In this document: positions 9,276-17,815 of the stretch, one piece after another
How the letters are laid out: each line of letters starts with the position of its first letter
Numbering within the stretch: position 1 is the stretch's first letter
Assembly: GCA_018332375.1 (NCBI GenBank)
Contig: BOPV01000001.1
Location: 4,092,001 to 4,156,000, forward strand
Direction: 5' to 3'
Source: Roseiterribacter gracilis
GTDB lineage: Bacteria; Pseudomonadota; Alphaproteobacteria; BOG-932; Roseiterribacteraceae
Length of the DNA stretch: 64,000 nucleotides
The notes under the pieces: model-generated
The model's input: only the letters and a program-made list of their open reading frames with translations
Database searches by the model: none
What the model was told of the DNA's origin: nothing
Position numbers and translations under genes: made by a program

Positions 9276-9479
9276 ATGCCCAAGATGAAGACCAAGAGCG
9301 GCGCCAAGAAGCGCTTCTCGGTCACCGGCAGCGGCAAAGTGAAGTGCAAATCCGCCTTCACGGGCCATCGCCTCGTGTCCAAGCGTAAGTCGGCCAAGAT
9401 GCGCAATCGCGGCACCCAAATTCTCCAGGAGCAGGACGCAAAGAAGGTCCTCGACTTCTGGATGCCGTACGCGCGCTAA
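9276..9479 (+). CDS. rpmI: 50S ribosomal protein L35
   Basis: 67 residues, the normal size, beginning MPKMKTKSGAKKRFSVTGSG and containing the Lys/Arg-rich core and HRLVSKRKSAKMR. GGAGA lies nine bases before ATG. It is followed 13 bases later by rplT, the conserved L35-L20 pair. infC, which usually precedes it, is not next door: the upstream 159 bases hold no gene and probably contain the promoter and leader. Confidence 0.97.
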   Translation: MPKMKTKSGAKKRFSVTGSGKVKCKSAFTGHRLVSKRKSAKMRNRGTQILQEQDAKKVLDFWMPYAR

Positions 9480-9492
9480 GGAGGCCTGACCC

Positions 9493-9864
9493 ATGGCACG
9501 TGTTAAGCGCGGTACCACCGCTCACGCCCGTCACAAGAAGGTTCTGGATCTCGCCAAGGGATATCGGGGCCGTTCGTCCAAGGCCTACCGGATCGCTCTC
9601 GAAAAGGTCGAGAAGGGTCTCCAGTACGCCTATCGCGACCGTCGCAATAAGAAGCGCGAGTTCCGCGGCCTGTGGATCCAGCGCATCAACGCCGGTGTCC
9701 GCGCCGAAGGTTTGACCTACTCGCAGTTCATGAACGGCCTGAAGAAGGCCGGCGTCGAAGTCGACCGCAAGGTCCTCGCCGACATCGCCATGAACATGCC
9801 GGAGTCGTTTACGGCGCTCGTCGCCCAGGCCAAGAAGGCCCTGGGAGCGACGGCGAACGCCTGA
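9493..9864 (+). CDS. rplT: 50S ribosomal protein L20
   Basis: 123 residues with the family signature MARVKRGTTAHARHKKVLDL, GYRGRSSKAYRIA and RDRRNKKREFRGLWIQRINA. A strong AAGGAGG sits ten bases upstream of ATG. L20 binds 23S rRNA early in large-subunit assembly and in many bacteria represses its own operon; no leader mimic could be confirmed here. A hairpin terminator follows at 9895. Confidence 0.98.
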   Translation: MARVKRGTTAHARHKKVLDLAKGYRGRSSKAYRIALEKVEKGLQYAYRDRRNKKREFRGLWIQRINAGVRAEGLTYSQFMNGLKKAGVEVDRKVLADIAMNMPESFTALVAQAKKALGATANA

Positions 9865-9894
9865 CGCTCTCAGAAACGGCGACGAGCAAAGATC

Positions 9895-9917
9895 AAGGGG
9901 CCTACGGGCCCCTTTTT
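9895..9917 (+). terminator. Rho-independent terminator after rplT
   Basis: An eight-base stem AAGGGGCC/GGCCCCTT closes a TACG loop, the very stable UACG tetraloop with a C-G closing pair, followed by a run of five T. It ends the rpmI-rplT transcript 48 bases before ybjQ. Confidence 0.9.
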
Positions 9918-9964
9918 CGCATCTGCGTTCTTGGCTACGACCACCTTCACCGTTGGAGGATCTC

Positions 9965-10303
9965 ATGACTGCAGTCGCACATGACATGACGTCGACCACG
10001 TTCGATCTGCCCGGCTATCGCGTGACGCGTTCGCTTGGCGTCGTGCGCGGCATCACGGTCCGTTCGCCGCATATCGGCAACCAGATCCTCGGCGGTTTGC
10101 GCACCATCCTCGGCGGCGAGATCGACGAGTATGTGAAGATTGCCGAACAGAGCCGCGAGCGCGCCTTCGAGCAATTGCTCGAAGCAGCCGGCGTGCGCGG
10201 CGCCAACGCGGTGCTCGGCGTGCGCTACGACACCAATGAGTTGATGCAGAACGCGGCCGAAGTGCTGGCCTACGGCACCGCGGTCGTCGTGGAGAGACTA
10301 TAA
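9965..10303 (+). CDS. YbjQ/UPF0145 family protein
   Basis: 112 residues from ATG 9965 with GGAGGA five bases upstream; a TTG at 9953 in frame is less likely. The sequence matches the YbjQ (UPF0145) family: GYRVTRSLGVVRGITVRSPH, the ERAFEQLLEAA helix and GANAVLGVRYDTNEL. The family forms pentamers of unknown function and has been proposed to bind metal. Its TAA overlaps the pheS ATG by one base, so it is probably translated with pheST. This is an unusual partner for phenylalanyl-tRNA synthetase. Confidence 0.9.
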   Translation: MTAVAHDMTSTTFDLPGYRVTRSLGVVRGITVRSPHIGNQILGGLRTILGGEIDEYVKIAEQSRERAFEQLLEAAGVRGANAVLGVRYDTNELMQNAAEVLAYGTAVVVERL

Positions 10304-11382
10304 TGCTGGGTGAATTGGACAGTCTGACGACGGGCGCGTTGCAACGCGTCGAAGCGGCGAGCGATCTCGCCGCGCTCGACGCAGCGCGCGTCGATGCGTT
10401 GGGCAAGAAAGGCTCGATCACCGAGCTGATGAAAAAACTCGGCGGCCTGTCGCCCGAAGAACGCAAAGAAGCGGGCCAGGCGCTGAACGTCGCCAAGGAA
10501 CGCGTCGCCGCTGCGATCGATGCGCGCCAGACGATCCTCAAAGGTGCGGCGCTGAATGCGCGCCTTGTGGCCGAGCGCGTCGACGTCACTCTGCCGGTGG
10601 CGCCCGAAACGCAGGGTCGCATTCATCCGATCAGCCAGACGATCGACGAGCTGGTCGCGATCTTCGCCGACATGGGATTCACCGTCGCCGAAGGACCGGA
10701 CGTCGAAGATGACTTCCATAATTTCGGCGCGCTCAACATTCCGCCGGAACATCCGGCGCGGCAGATGCACGACACGTTCTATCTGCCGCCGGCGCCGGAC
10801 GGGCAGAACCGTGTTCTGCGCACACACACCTCGCCCGTGCAGGTGCGCACCATGCTCAGCACCAAGCCGCCGATCCGCATCATCGTGCCGGGCCGCACCT
10901 TCCGCTCGGATTACGATCAGACGCACACGCCGATGTTCCACCAAGTCGAAGGTCTGGTGATCGACGAAGCGACGCATATGGGGCATCTGCGCGGCACGAT
11001 TCTCGAATTCGCGCGCGCGTTTTTCAAAATCGACGATCTGCCAATCCGCTTTCGTCCCAGCTTCTTCCCCTTCACCGAGCCGTCGGCCGAAGTCGATATC
11101 GGTTGCCGTCGTTCGGGCGGCGAGCTTGTGCTCGGCCCGCATGGCGATTGGCTGGAAATTCTCGGCTGCGGCATGGTGCATCCGAAAGTGCTCGAAAGCT
11201 GCGGCATCGATTCGACCAAATACCAAGGCTTCGCCTTCGGCATGGGGATCGAACGTATCGCGATGCTGAAATACGGCATTCCGGATTTGCGCACCTTCTT
11301 CGACGCCGATCTGCGTTGGCTGCGCCATTACGGTTTCTCAATTCTGGAACAGCCGGATCTGGCGACGGGGCTCGGCCGATGA
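10303..11382 (+). CDS. pheS: Phenylalanine-tRNA ligase alpha subunit
   Basis: 359 residues. An N-terminal coiled-coil (about 1-90) precedes the class II catalytic core: motif 2 region FHQVEGLVIDE and motif 3 GFAFGMGIERIAMLKYGI. It forms an alpha2beta2 enzyme with PheT and charges tRNA-Phe in the cytoplasm. The start overlaps ybjQ and the stop overlaps pheT as ATGA, so the three genes are translationally coupled. No attenuator leader peptide is visible upstream; ybjQ occupies that place. Confidence 0.98.
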   Translation: MLGELDSLTTGALQRVEAASDLAALDAARVDALGKKGSITELMKKLGGLSPEERKEAGQALNVAKERVAAAIDARQTILKGAALNARLVAERVDVTLPVAPETQGRIHPISQTIDELVAIFADMGFTVAEGPDVEDDFHNFGALNIPPEHPARQMHDTFYLPPAPDGQNRVLRTHTSPVQVRTMLSTKPPIRIIVPGRTFRSDYDQTHTPMFHQVEGLVIDEATHMGHLRGTILEFARAFFKIDDLPIRFRPSFFPFTEPSAEVDIGCRRSGGELVLGPHGDWLEILGCGMVHPKVLESCGIDSTKYQGFAFGMGIERIAMLKYGIPDLRTFFDADLRWLRHYGFSILEQPDLATGLGR

Positions 11383-13769
11383 AATTCACGCTCTCCTGGT
11401 TGAAGCGTCACCTTGATACCGACGTTTCGCTCGACACGCTGTCGGAACGGCTGACGGCAATCGGTCTCGAAGTCGAAGGCGTCGAAGATCGCGGCGCGTC
11501 GCTCAACGGATTCGTCGTCGCATCCGTCGTCGAAGCCAAGCAGCATCCCAATGCCGATCGCCTGCGCGTCTGCAAAGTCGATGCGGGCACCGGCGAATTG
11601 CTGAACGTCGTCTGTGGCGCGCCCAATGCGCGTGCCGGCATGAAAGCCGTGTTCGCGCCGTCCGGCGTCGTCATTCCTGCGACCAAGAAGAAGCTCGAAA
11701 AGGGCGTCATTCGCGGCGAGGAATCGAACGGCATGCTGTGTTCCTCGCGCGAGCTGGAACTTGGCGACGATCACGACGGCATCATCGACCTCGTCACCGA
11801 TTTGAAACCTGGCACGCCGGCTGCGGTGGCGCTGGGTCTCGAAGATCCCGTCATCGAAATCGCACTGACGCCCAATCGCGGCGATTGCGCCGGCGTGCTG
11901 GGCGTTGCGCGCGATCTGGCTGCGGCCAAGGTCGGGACGTTGAAGCCGCTCGACGCCAAGCCGGTTCCGGCATCGTTCAAAGCAACGATCAGCGGCGGCA
12001 CCGACGATACCGATGCATGCCCGCTGTTCATGGGTCGTCTCATTCGCGGCGTGAAGAACGGACCCAGCCCGGCCTGGTTGCAGGACGCGCTGCGCGCCGT
12101 GGGTTTGCGCCCGATTTCGGCGCTGGTCGACATCACCAATTTCTTCACGATCGACGCGTCGCGCCCGCTGCACGTGTTCGATGCGGCGAAGATCCAAGGC
12201 GACCGCGTCTTCGCGCGCCGCGCCAAGAACGGTGAAACGCTCGAAGCGCTCAACGGCAAGACCTACGAGCTGACCTCCGAGATGACGGTGATCGCCGACG
12301 CCAGCGGTGCAATCGGCATCGGCGGCATTATGGGCGGCGAGTCGACCTCGGTGTCGGACACGACGACCGACGTGTTCCTGGAATGCGCGTTGTTCGATCC
12401 GGTGCGCACGGCCGCGACCGGGCGAAGCCTGCAGATCATGTCGGACGCGCGCTATCGCTTCGAACGCGGCGTCGATCCGGCTTTCGTGCGGCCGGGTGTC
12501 GAGCTGGCGACGCAGATGATCCTCGATCTGTGCGGCGGTACCGCCAGCGAGATCACGTTCGGCGGCAAAGAAGACGTGCCGGTGCGCACGATCGAATTCC
12601 GCACCACGCGCGTGTTGGCACTCGGCGGCGTCGACGTGCCGGTTTCGCGCCAGCACGAAATCCTGACCGGCCTCGGCTGCAAGGTTGCAGGCCAAGGGAA
12701 TTTGTTTGCGGTGACCGTGCCGTCCTGGCGTCCGGATCTGTCGATCGAAGCCGATCTGGTCGAAGAAGTGCTGCGCATCGAAGGCTACGACAAGATCCCG
12801 TCGGTGATGTTGCCGCGCCTGTCTGCAGTCACGCGCAGCGCGCTCGACAACAACCAGCGTCGTGCGGTTGCCGCGCGTCGCTCGCTGGCGTTGCGTGGCC
12901 TGTCCGAAGCGGTGACCTGGTCGTTCCTCGATCGCGCCACAGCCGAAACCTTTGGCGGTGCGCCGGACGAACTTCGTCTGGTCAATCCGATCGCGGCCGA
13001 TCTCGATCAGATGCGTCCGTCGATTCTGCCGAACCTGCTGCGCGCAGCGTCGCGCAATGCGGCGCGCGGCTTTGCCGACGTTGGCTTGTTCGAAGTCGGT
13101 CCGGTTTATCGCGATGCGTCGCCGTCGGGCCAGGACCGTGTTGCCGCCATCGTGCGCACGGGCTCGACCCGCCCGCGCTGGTGGCGTGGCAAGGCCGAGG
13201 CGGCCGATCTGTTTGCGGTGAAAGCCGACGCGCTTGCCGTGCTGGCTGCGATCGGTGCGCCGACCGCGAATCTGCAAGTGACCGCCGACGCGCCGGCCTG
13301 GTTCCATCCGGGCCGCTCCGGCACGTTGCGGTTGGGACCGACCGTGCTGGCCGTGTTTGGCGAGCTGCACCCGACTGTCTTGGAATCGCTCGAGCTCGAA
13401 GGTCCGGCTGCTGCAGCCGAGATCTGGGTCGATCGTGCGCCGGCGTCGAAGAAAAAAGGGACGGCAACACCATTTTTGGCGTTGTCACCGTTCCAACCGG
13501 TACGCCGCGACTTTGCCTTTTTGGTCGATCATGACGTGACGGCAGAGGCCTTGCTCAAAGCGGTACGACAGGCCGACAAAGAGTTGGTGGCCGAGGCCTC
13601 GTTGTTCGACGTCTATCAAGGCACGAACGTACCGGCGGGGAAGAAGTCGATGGCGGTCGAAGTGGTGCTGCAGCCGATGCGGGCTACGTTGACCGACGTG
13701 GAGATTGAAGCGATCGCGGCCAAGGTGGTCGCGGCCGCAGCCAAACTTGGCGCAACGTTGAGGAGCTGA
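11379..13769 (+). CDS. pheT: Phenylalanine-tRNA ligase beta subunit
   Basis: 796 residues, typical length, starting at the ATGA overlap with pheS (MKFTLSWLKRHLDTD). Domains in order: tRNA-binding OB fold (about 40-150, VVEAKQHPNADRLRVCKVD), B3/B4 editing domain (about 210-390), B5 domain (about 400-470), catalytic-like core, and the C-terminal ferredoxin-fold anticodon-binding domain (FQPVRRDFAFLVDHDV to the end). It recognises and proofreads tRNA-Phe. A five-base gap separates it from the small downstream gene. Confidence 0.98.
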   Translation: MKFTLSWLKRHLDTDVSLDTLSERLTAIGLEVEGVEDRGASLNGFVVASVVEAKQHPNADRLRVCKVDAGTGELLNVVCGAPNARAGMKAVFAPSGVVIPATKKKLEKGVIRGEESNGMLCSSRELELGDDHDGIIDLVTDLKPGTPAAVALGLEDPVIEIALTPNRGDCAGVLGVARDLAAAKVGTLKPLDAKPVPASFKATISGGTDDTDACPLFMGRLIRGVKNGPSPAWLQDALRAVGLRPISALVDITNFFTIDASRPLHVFDAAKIQGDRVFARRAKNGETLEALNGKTYELTSEMTVIADASGAIGIGGIMGGESTSVSDTTTDVFLECALFDPVRTAATGRSLQIMSDARYRFERGVDPAFVRPGVELATQMILDLCGGTASEITFGGKEDVPVRTIEFRTTRVLALGGVDVPVSRQHEILTGLGCKVAGQGNLFAVTVPSWRPDLSIEADLVEEVLRIEGYDKIPSVMLPRLSAVTRSALDNNQRRAVAARRSLALRGLSEAVTWSFLDRATAETFGGAPDELRLVNPIAADLDQMRPSILPNLLRAASRNAARGFADVGLFEVGPVYRDASPSGQDRVAAIVRTGSTRPRWWRGKAEAADLFAVKADALAVLAAIGAPTANLQVTADAPAWFHPGRSGTLRLGPTVLAVFGELHPTVLESLELEGPAAAAEIWVDRAPASKKKGTATPFLALSPFQPVRRDFAFLVDHDVTAEALLKAVRQADKELVAEASLFDVYQGTNVPAGKKSMAVEVVLQPMRATLTDVEIEAIAAKVVAAAAKLGATLRS

Positions 13770-13774
13770 GGACG

Positions 13775-14017
13775 ATGAGCAAGTCGATCACCGAGCTGCA
13801 TGAACGCGCGCAGAAGGCGCAGGCTGCCGGCAACAAGGACGAAGCAGAGTTTCTGCTGAACCTGGCGTCGAAGCTCGAAGAGGCCGACATGGTGCGCCAC
13901 CATTTCGGCTATTTCGTCATGCACGCGCAGGCGATCCTGCCGCACGACGCCCAGCCGCGCCATTTCCGCGACGCGCTGCAACGCGCCAAGCGCATTCTGG
14001 CTGACACGGCAGACTGA
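13775..14017 (+). CDS. Small helical protein of unknown function
   Basis: 80 residues, ATG preceded by GAGGAGCTGAGG. It starts five bases after pheT, so it belongs to that transcript. The composition is almost entirely helix-forming (ITELHERAQKAQAAGNKDEA, LLNLASKLEEADMV) with no signal peptide, membrane segment or cysteine. It resembles a TPR-like helical hairpin, but I do not recognise the family. GC-rich third positions like those of its neighbours support real coding. Confidence 0.7.
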   Translation: MSKSITELHERAQKAQAAGNKDEAEFLLNLASKLEEADMVRHHFGYFVMHAQAILPHDAQPRHFRDALQRAKRILADTAD

Positions 14018-14035
14018 TCCCCGCCTTCGCGGGGA
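14018..14035. repeat. Short palindrome (REP-like), gene-boundary copy
   Basis: Seven-base stem TCCCCGC/GCGGGGA around CTTC, directly after the stop at 14017 and six bases before the next start. The same palindrome core occurs near 24993, 51104, 51171 and 55502. Confidence 0.75.
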
Positions 14036-14041
14036 CAGGCC

Positions 14042-14863
14042 TTGCACCTCTTCTGTTTCGGCTATGGCGACGTCGCGCGGCGGTTGGCTGCGCGACTGAC
14101 GCCGCACGGATGGACGATCGCGGGCACGGTGCGCGATCCCGCGCGTGCGGCCGCGCTCAACGCTGTCGGCGTGCGCGCCTTCGCCTATGACGGCAGCGCC
14201 GCGCTGGCCGAGTCAGCGCTCGATGGCGTCACGCATGTGCTTGTGTCGGTGCCGCCGCCTGAGACGATCGTCGCGCAGCACCAGCTGCGTGGAATTCCGT
14301 GGCTGGGCTATCTCTCGACCACCGGCGTCTATGGCGATCACCAGGGCGGATGGGTCGATGCGCAATCGACGCCGGTCGCGCCGCGGACCGAACGCGCGCG
14401 CCGTCGCGTTGAAGGCGAGAAAGCGTGGCTGGCGATCGACGCGCATGTCTTTCGCCTGGCCGGCATTTACGGGCCCGGCCGCAACGCGATCGACGATCTG
14501 CGCCACGGCCGCACCACGCGACGGATCATCAAGCCGGGCCAGGTCTTCTCGCGCTGCCACGTCTACGACATTTGCAGCAGCTTGCTGGCGTCGTTCGAGC
14601 GGCCCAATCCGGGTGCGATCTACGACATCGCCGATGATGAGCCCGCATCCTCGGCCGAAGTCATCGAATACGCAGCCGCGATGCTGGGCATCGACCCGCC
14701 GCCGGCCGTTTCGTTCGACGACGCAGCCCCGGCGATGAGCGAGATGGCGCGCAGCTTCTACCAAGAATGCCGGCGCGTTTCGAATGCGCGGATCAAAGAC
14801 GAGTTGGGCGTGCAGCTCGCCTTTCCGACCTATCGCGAAGGACTGCGCGCCGTCGTCGGCTAG
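14042..14863 (+). CDS. NAD(P)-binding SDR/epimerase-like protein (YeeZ-like)
   Basis: 273 residues from a TTG start; no ATG or GTG fits, since the family begins right at the nucleotide-binding turn. The Rossmann motif is FGYGDVARRLAARL, a GxGxxA variant close to YeeZ-type proteins. YLSTTGVYGDHQGGWVDA corresponds to the substrate-side Ser/Tyr region, and RLAGIYGPGRNAID is characteristic of extended SDRs. Substrate unknown. A palindrome hairpin lies just upstream, so translation may be coupled to, or insulated from, the preceding small gene. Confidence 0.82.
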   Translation: MHLFCFGYGDVARRLAARLTPHGWTIAGTVRDPARAAALNAVGVRAFAYDGSAALAESALDGVTHVLVSVPPPETIVAQHQLRGIPWLGYLSTTGVYGDHQGGWVDAQSTPVAPRTERARRRVEGEKAWLAIDAHVFRLAGIYGPGRNAIDDLRHGRTTRRIIKPGQVFSRCHVYDICSSLLASFERPNPGAIYDIADDEPASSAEVIEYAAAMLGIDPPPAVSFDDAAPAMSEMARSFYQECRRVSNARIKDELGVQLAFPTYREGLRAVVG

Positions 14864-14952
14864 GGATGACAAAAGTCACCTGCAACGGGTGACGAGCTGC
14901 ACTGCTGGACGGCCGGCGCGCGCGCTACGAAGCGGGACCAGGAGGTCACGCC

Positions 14953-15864
14953 ATGCGCACATCCCACGAACCGCTCGTCAGCATGCACGGCTGCAGCAAA
15001 CGCTACGGTACCGTCACCGCACTCGACGGACTCGATTTCGAACTCGGCGCCGGCCTGACCGCGGTGCTCGGCCGCAACGGTGCGGGCAAGTCGACCTTGG
15101 TCGGATTGATGCTCGGCCTGTTGCGCCCCGACGCGGGCGAGATCCGCGCCTTCGGCCGCGCCCCGCATGCACTGGAGGTGCGGCAACAGCGCGGCGTGAT
15201 GCTGCAGACTGCAGGTCTGCCGCGGCCGCTCACCGTGCGCGAGCTGGTGCAGCTGTTCAGCGGCTACTACCCGGCGCCGCGACCACTTGAAGAAACGTTG
15301 CAGCGCGCCGGCATTGCCGATGTTGCGAACCGGCGTTGCAGTGATCTGTCGGGCGGGCAGAAACGGCGGGTGCAATTTGCGCTCGCCATTTGCGGCGGGC
15401 CGCGCCTGCTCGTGCTCGACGAACCGACGGTCGCGCTCGACCTCGAGGCGCGGCACGAAGTCTGGAAGACCATTCGCGACCTGGTCGCCGAAGGCACCAC
15501 CGTGCTGTTGACCACACACCATATGGAAGAAGCCGAAGCGCTCGCCGATCGCATCGTCGTGCTCGATCGCGGGCGCATCGTCGCCGACGGCACGCAGGAA
15601 GCGATCAAAGCACGCTTCGCGACGCGCACCATCCGTTGCCGCACGCAACTGACCCCGGTGCAACTCGGCGCGCTGCCCGGCGTCCGCAACGTCGCGCAGG
15701 CCGGCATGCATGTCGTTCTGCAAACCGACGCGGTCGAGCAGACGATGCGCGCCTTGCTCGATCGTGACACCACCGCAACCGATCTCAGTATCGTCGATAC
15801 CGAACTCGAAGATGCGTTTCTCGCGCTCACGCGCAGCAACCAGGATTTGCAGGAGGTCGCCTGA
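14953..15864 (+). CDS. ABC transporter ATP-binding protein (ABC-2 exporter type)
   Basis: 303 residues; AGGAGGT lies upstream of ATG. Walker A GRNGAGKST, Q-loop region, signature LSGGQKRRVQFALAI, Walker B RLLVLDEPTVALD and the switch His in LLTTHHMEEAEALADRI are all present. The ~70 residues after the nucleotide domain fit the C-terminal extension of multidrug/antibiotic-type ABC-2 ATPases. It works with the permease at 15867; both are followed by a two-component system that probably controls them. Confidence 0.93.
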   Translation: MRTSHEPLVSMHGCSKRYGTVTALDGLDFELGAGLTAVLGRNGAGKSTLVGLMLGLLRPDAGEIRAFGRAPHALEVRQQRGVMLQTAGLPRPLTVRELVQLFSGYYPAPRPLEETLQRAGIADVANRRCSDLSGGQKRRVQFALAICGGPRLLVLDEPTVALDLEARHEVWKTIRDLVAEGTTVLLTTHHMEEAEALADRIVVLDRGRIVADGTQEAIKARFATRTIRCRTQLTPVQLGALPGVRNVAQAGMHVVLQTDAVEQTMRALLDRDTTATDLSIVDTELEDAFLALTRSNQDLQEVA

Positions 15865-15866
15865 CC

Positions 15867-16631
15867 ATGTCCGTTACCTCAGTATCCATTGGGGCTATCT
15901 ACGCCCGCGAATGCCAAGCCGAATTCCGCAAAGCCTGGCGCATGCCGGAATTCTCGCTGCCGACCATTCTGTTGCCGCTTGGATTTTATTCGCTGTTCGC
16001 GCTCGCCTTGGGACAGGCGGGCGGTCGCGGGCCGCAATTGCCGCTGCTCGCAACCTTCGGCGTCTACGCCGCGTTGGGGCCCGCCATCTTCGGCTTCGGC
16101 GTCGGCATGGCAAACGAGCGGCAACAAGGGCTGCTCGAACTCAAACGCGTGTCGCCGATGCCGGCACAAGCGATCGTCGCGGCCAAACTTATCATGTGCA
16201 TGGTCTTCGCCTTTGCCGTCGTGGTTGCGCTGCACGGGCTGGCGACCTTGGCCGGCGGCGTGCGCTTGCCGTTTCTGACGCAACTCGGACTCGCCGCGAT
16301 CCAGACCGTGTCGGTCGTGCCCTTCGCCTGCATCGGCCTGTTGCTGGGTTTAGCGCTGCGCGACCAGGCAGCGATGGCCGCGGCCAACGTCGCCTTCTTC
16401 CTACTCGCAGTGCTGGGTGGCTTGTGGATGCCGATGGCCGCGTTCCCCGGCTGGTTGCAGCATTTCGCGTTGCTGCTGCCGTCCTATCACGCGGGCGAGC
16501 TGGCCTTGCACGCGGTCGGGTTGGGCGATCGCTATCCCGCGTCGCTGCACGCGATCGTCGCGCTGGGCGAGACTGCGCTGTTTGCAGCCGCGGCGCTGTG
16601 GGCGTGGCGGCGTCAACTCGCTTCGGTGTGA
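15867..16631 (+). CDS. ABC-2 type transporter permease
   Basis: 254 residues, two bases after the ATPase stop, with its ribosome site AGGAGGTC inside the end of the upstream gene. Six hydrophobic segments can be counted (about 28-50, 62-84, 108-130, 142-165, 170-192, 225-245), the normal ABC-2 layout, with the usual cytoplasmic stretch NERQQGLLELKRVSPMP. The exported compound is unknown; in similar ABC-DesKR sets it is often a lipid or an antibiotic-like molecule. Confidence 0.9.
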   Translation: MSVTSVSIGAIYARECQAEFRKAWRMPEFSLPTILLPLGFYSLFALALGQAGGRGPQLPLLATFGVYAALGPAIFGFGVGMANERQQGLLELKRVSPMPAQAIVAAKLIMCMVFAFAVVVALHGLATLAGGVRLPFLTQLGLAAIQTVSVVPFACIGLLLGLALRDQAAMAAANVAFFLLAVLGGLWMPMAAFPGWLQHFALLLPSYHAGELALHAVGLGDRYPASLHAIVALGETALFAAAALWAWRRQLASV

Positions 16632-16657
16632 TCGCTGCAATCACTATGCTGGTCTAA

Positions 16658-17815
16658 ATGGAGCACACCGCGACCCAACAACTTGCCGACAGCGCGCCCA
16701 CGACCCGCAAAGCGGCGGCGTGGGCGCGTCGCGTCTTTGCGCCCGAGTCCCGGTATCCGTGGCTGATTTATTTGCTGCTCTATCCGATGCCGTATCTGTA
16801 CCGGGCGCCCAATCGCACCGCGATCCTCGCATCGCTGGCCGGGCTGGCGGTGTTTCTGGTCGGCTATGTTGGGCCCAAGACAAAGCCCGGCACGCGTACC
16901 CATTTGTGGCAGGTCCCGCTTTTCGCTGCGATCGGCTTCGCGCTGGTTCCGTTCGGCGGCGTTTGGTCGGTCTTCACCGTCTATGCGGGTGCGGCTGCGG
17001 GCCAGTTGCGCCCGTCGCGTGTCGCGCTGCGCGCCTTGGGCGGATTGGCGCTGGTGATCGTGCTGTACGGCATCGCGTCCTTGTCGCTGATCGAATTTCT
17101 GCCGACGCTGTTGCTGTCTTGCACGATCGGCGGCGCCTGTTTCTTTCAAAGCGAGCTGCACACCAAGAATGCGGCGCTGGAACGCGCCCAACAAGAAGTG
17201 CGCACGCTGGCCGTGACGGCCGAGCGCGAACGGATCGCGCGCGATCTGCACGACGTGCTGGGTCACACGCTGACGCTTGTATCGGTCAAGGCCGATCTCG
17301 CCGCGAAACTTGCCGCGCGCGATGCGGTGCAGGCGCGGCGCGAGATGGAAGAGGTGCGCGACGCGGCGCGCGAGGCGCTGGCGCAGATCCGCCAGGCCGT
17401 CACCGGCATGCACCAGCCCGTTCTGGCGGCCGAACTTGCGCTGGCACGGCGCACCCTGGCGGCGGCCGACGTGGCCTTCACCGTCGACGCAGCCGCCTTG
17501 CCGTTGCCCGCTCCGATCGATGCGACTGCAGCGATGATCCTGCGCGAAGCGGTGACCAACGTCGTACGTCACGCCAGCGCCACGCGCTGCGCCGTCACGA
17601 TCGTGCGCGGGAAGGACGGTGTCGTGCGCTTGACGGTCGAAGATGACGGGCAGGGCAGCGGCGTCGTGCGCGAAGGCACCGGCCTCGCCGGCATGCGTGC
17701 GCGCGCTGCTGCGCTGGGCGGCGTGCTTTCGATCGAACCGGCGGCGGCGACCGGCGGCACGCGGCTCACCGTGCGCTTTCCACCGATCGAACATGCAGGA
17801 GAGGCGGCGCAATGA
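16658..17815 (+). CDS. Sensor histidine kinase, DesK/NarX-type (HisKA_3)
   Basis: 385 residues. Five or so membrane segments in the first ~165 residues form a compact sensor without a large periplasmic domain. A coiled-coil leads to the HisKA_3 site RERIARDLHDVLGHTL with His198, then an ATPase domain (REAVTNVVRHA, VEDDGQG, GTGLAGMRARAAALGG). This matches DesK, which senses membrane thickness in Bacillus, so a membrane signal is a fair guess. The stop overlaps the regulator start as ATGA. Confidence 0.92.
   Translation: MEHTATQQLADSAPTTRKAAAWARRVFAPESRYPWLIYLLLYPMPYLYRAPNRTAILASLAGLAVFLVGYVGPKTKPGTRTHLWQVPLFAAIGFALVPFGGVWSVFTVYAGAAAGQLRPSRVALRALGGLALVIVLYGIASLSLIEFLPTLLLSCTIGGACFFQSELHTKNAALERAQQEVRTLAVTAERERIARDLHDVLGHTLTLVSVKADLAAKLAARDAVQARREMEEVRDAAREALAQIRQAVTGMHQPVLAAELALARRTLAAADVAFTVDAAALPLPAPIDATAAMILREAVTNVVRHASATRCAVTIVRGKDGVVRLTVEDDGQGSGVVREGTGLAGMRARAAALGGVLSIEPAAATGGTRLTVRFPPIEHAGEAAQ

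Noticed and set aside
11328..13370. 680-residue open frame antisense to pheT
   Set aside because: Shadow of GC-rich pheT codons; no start context or motifs.
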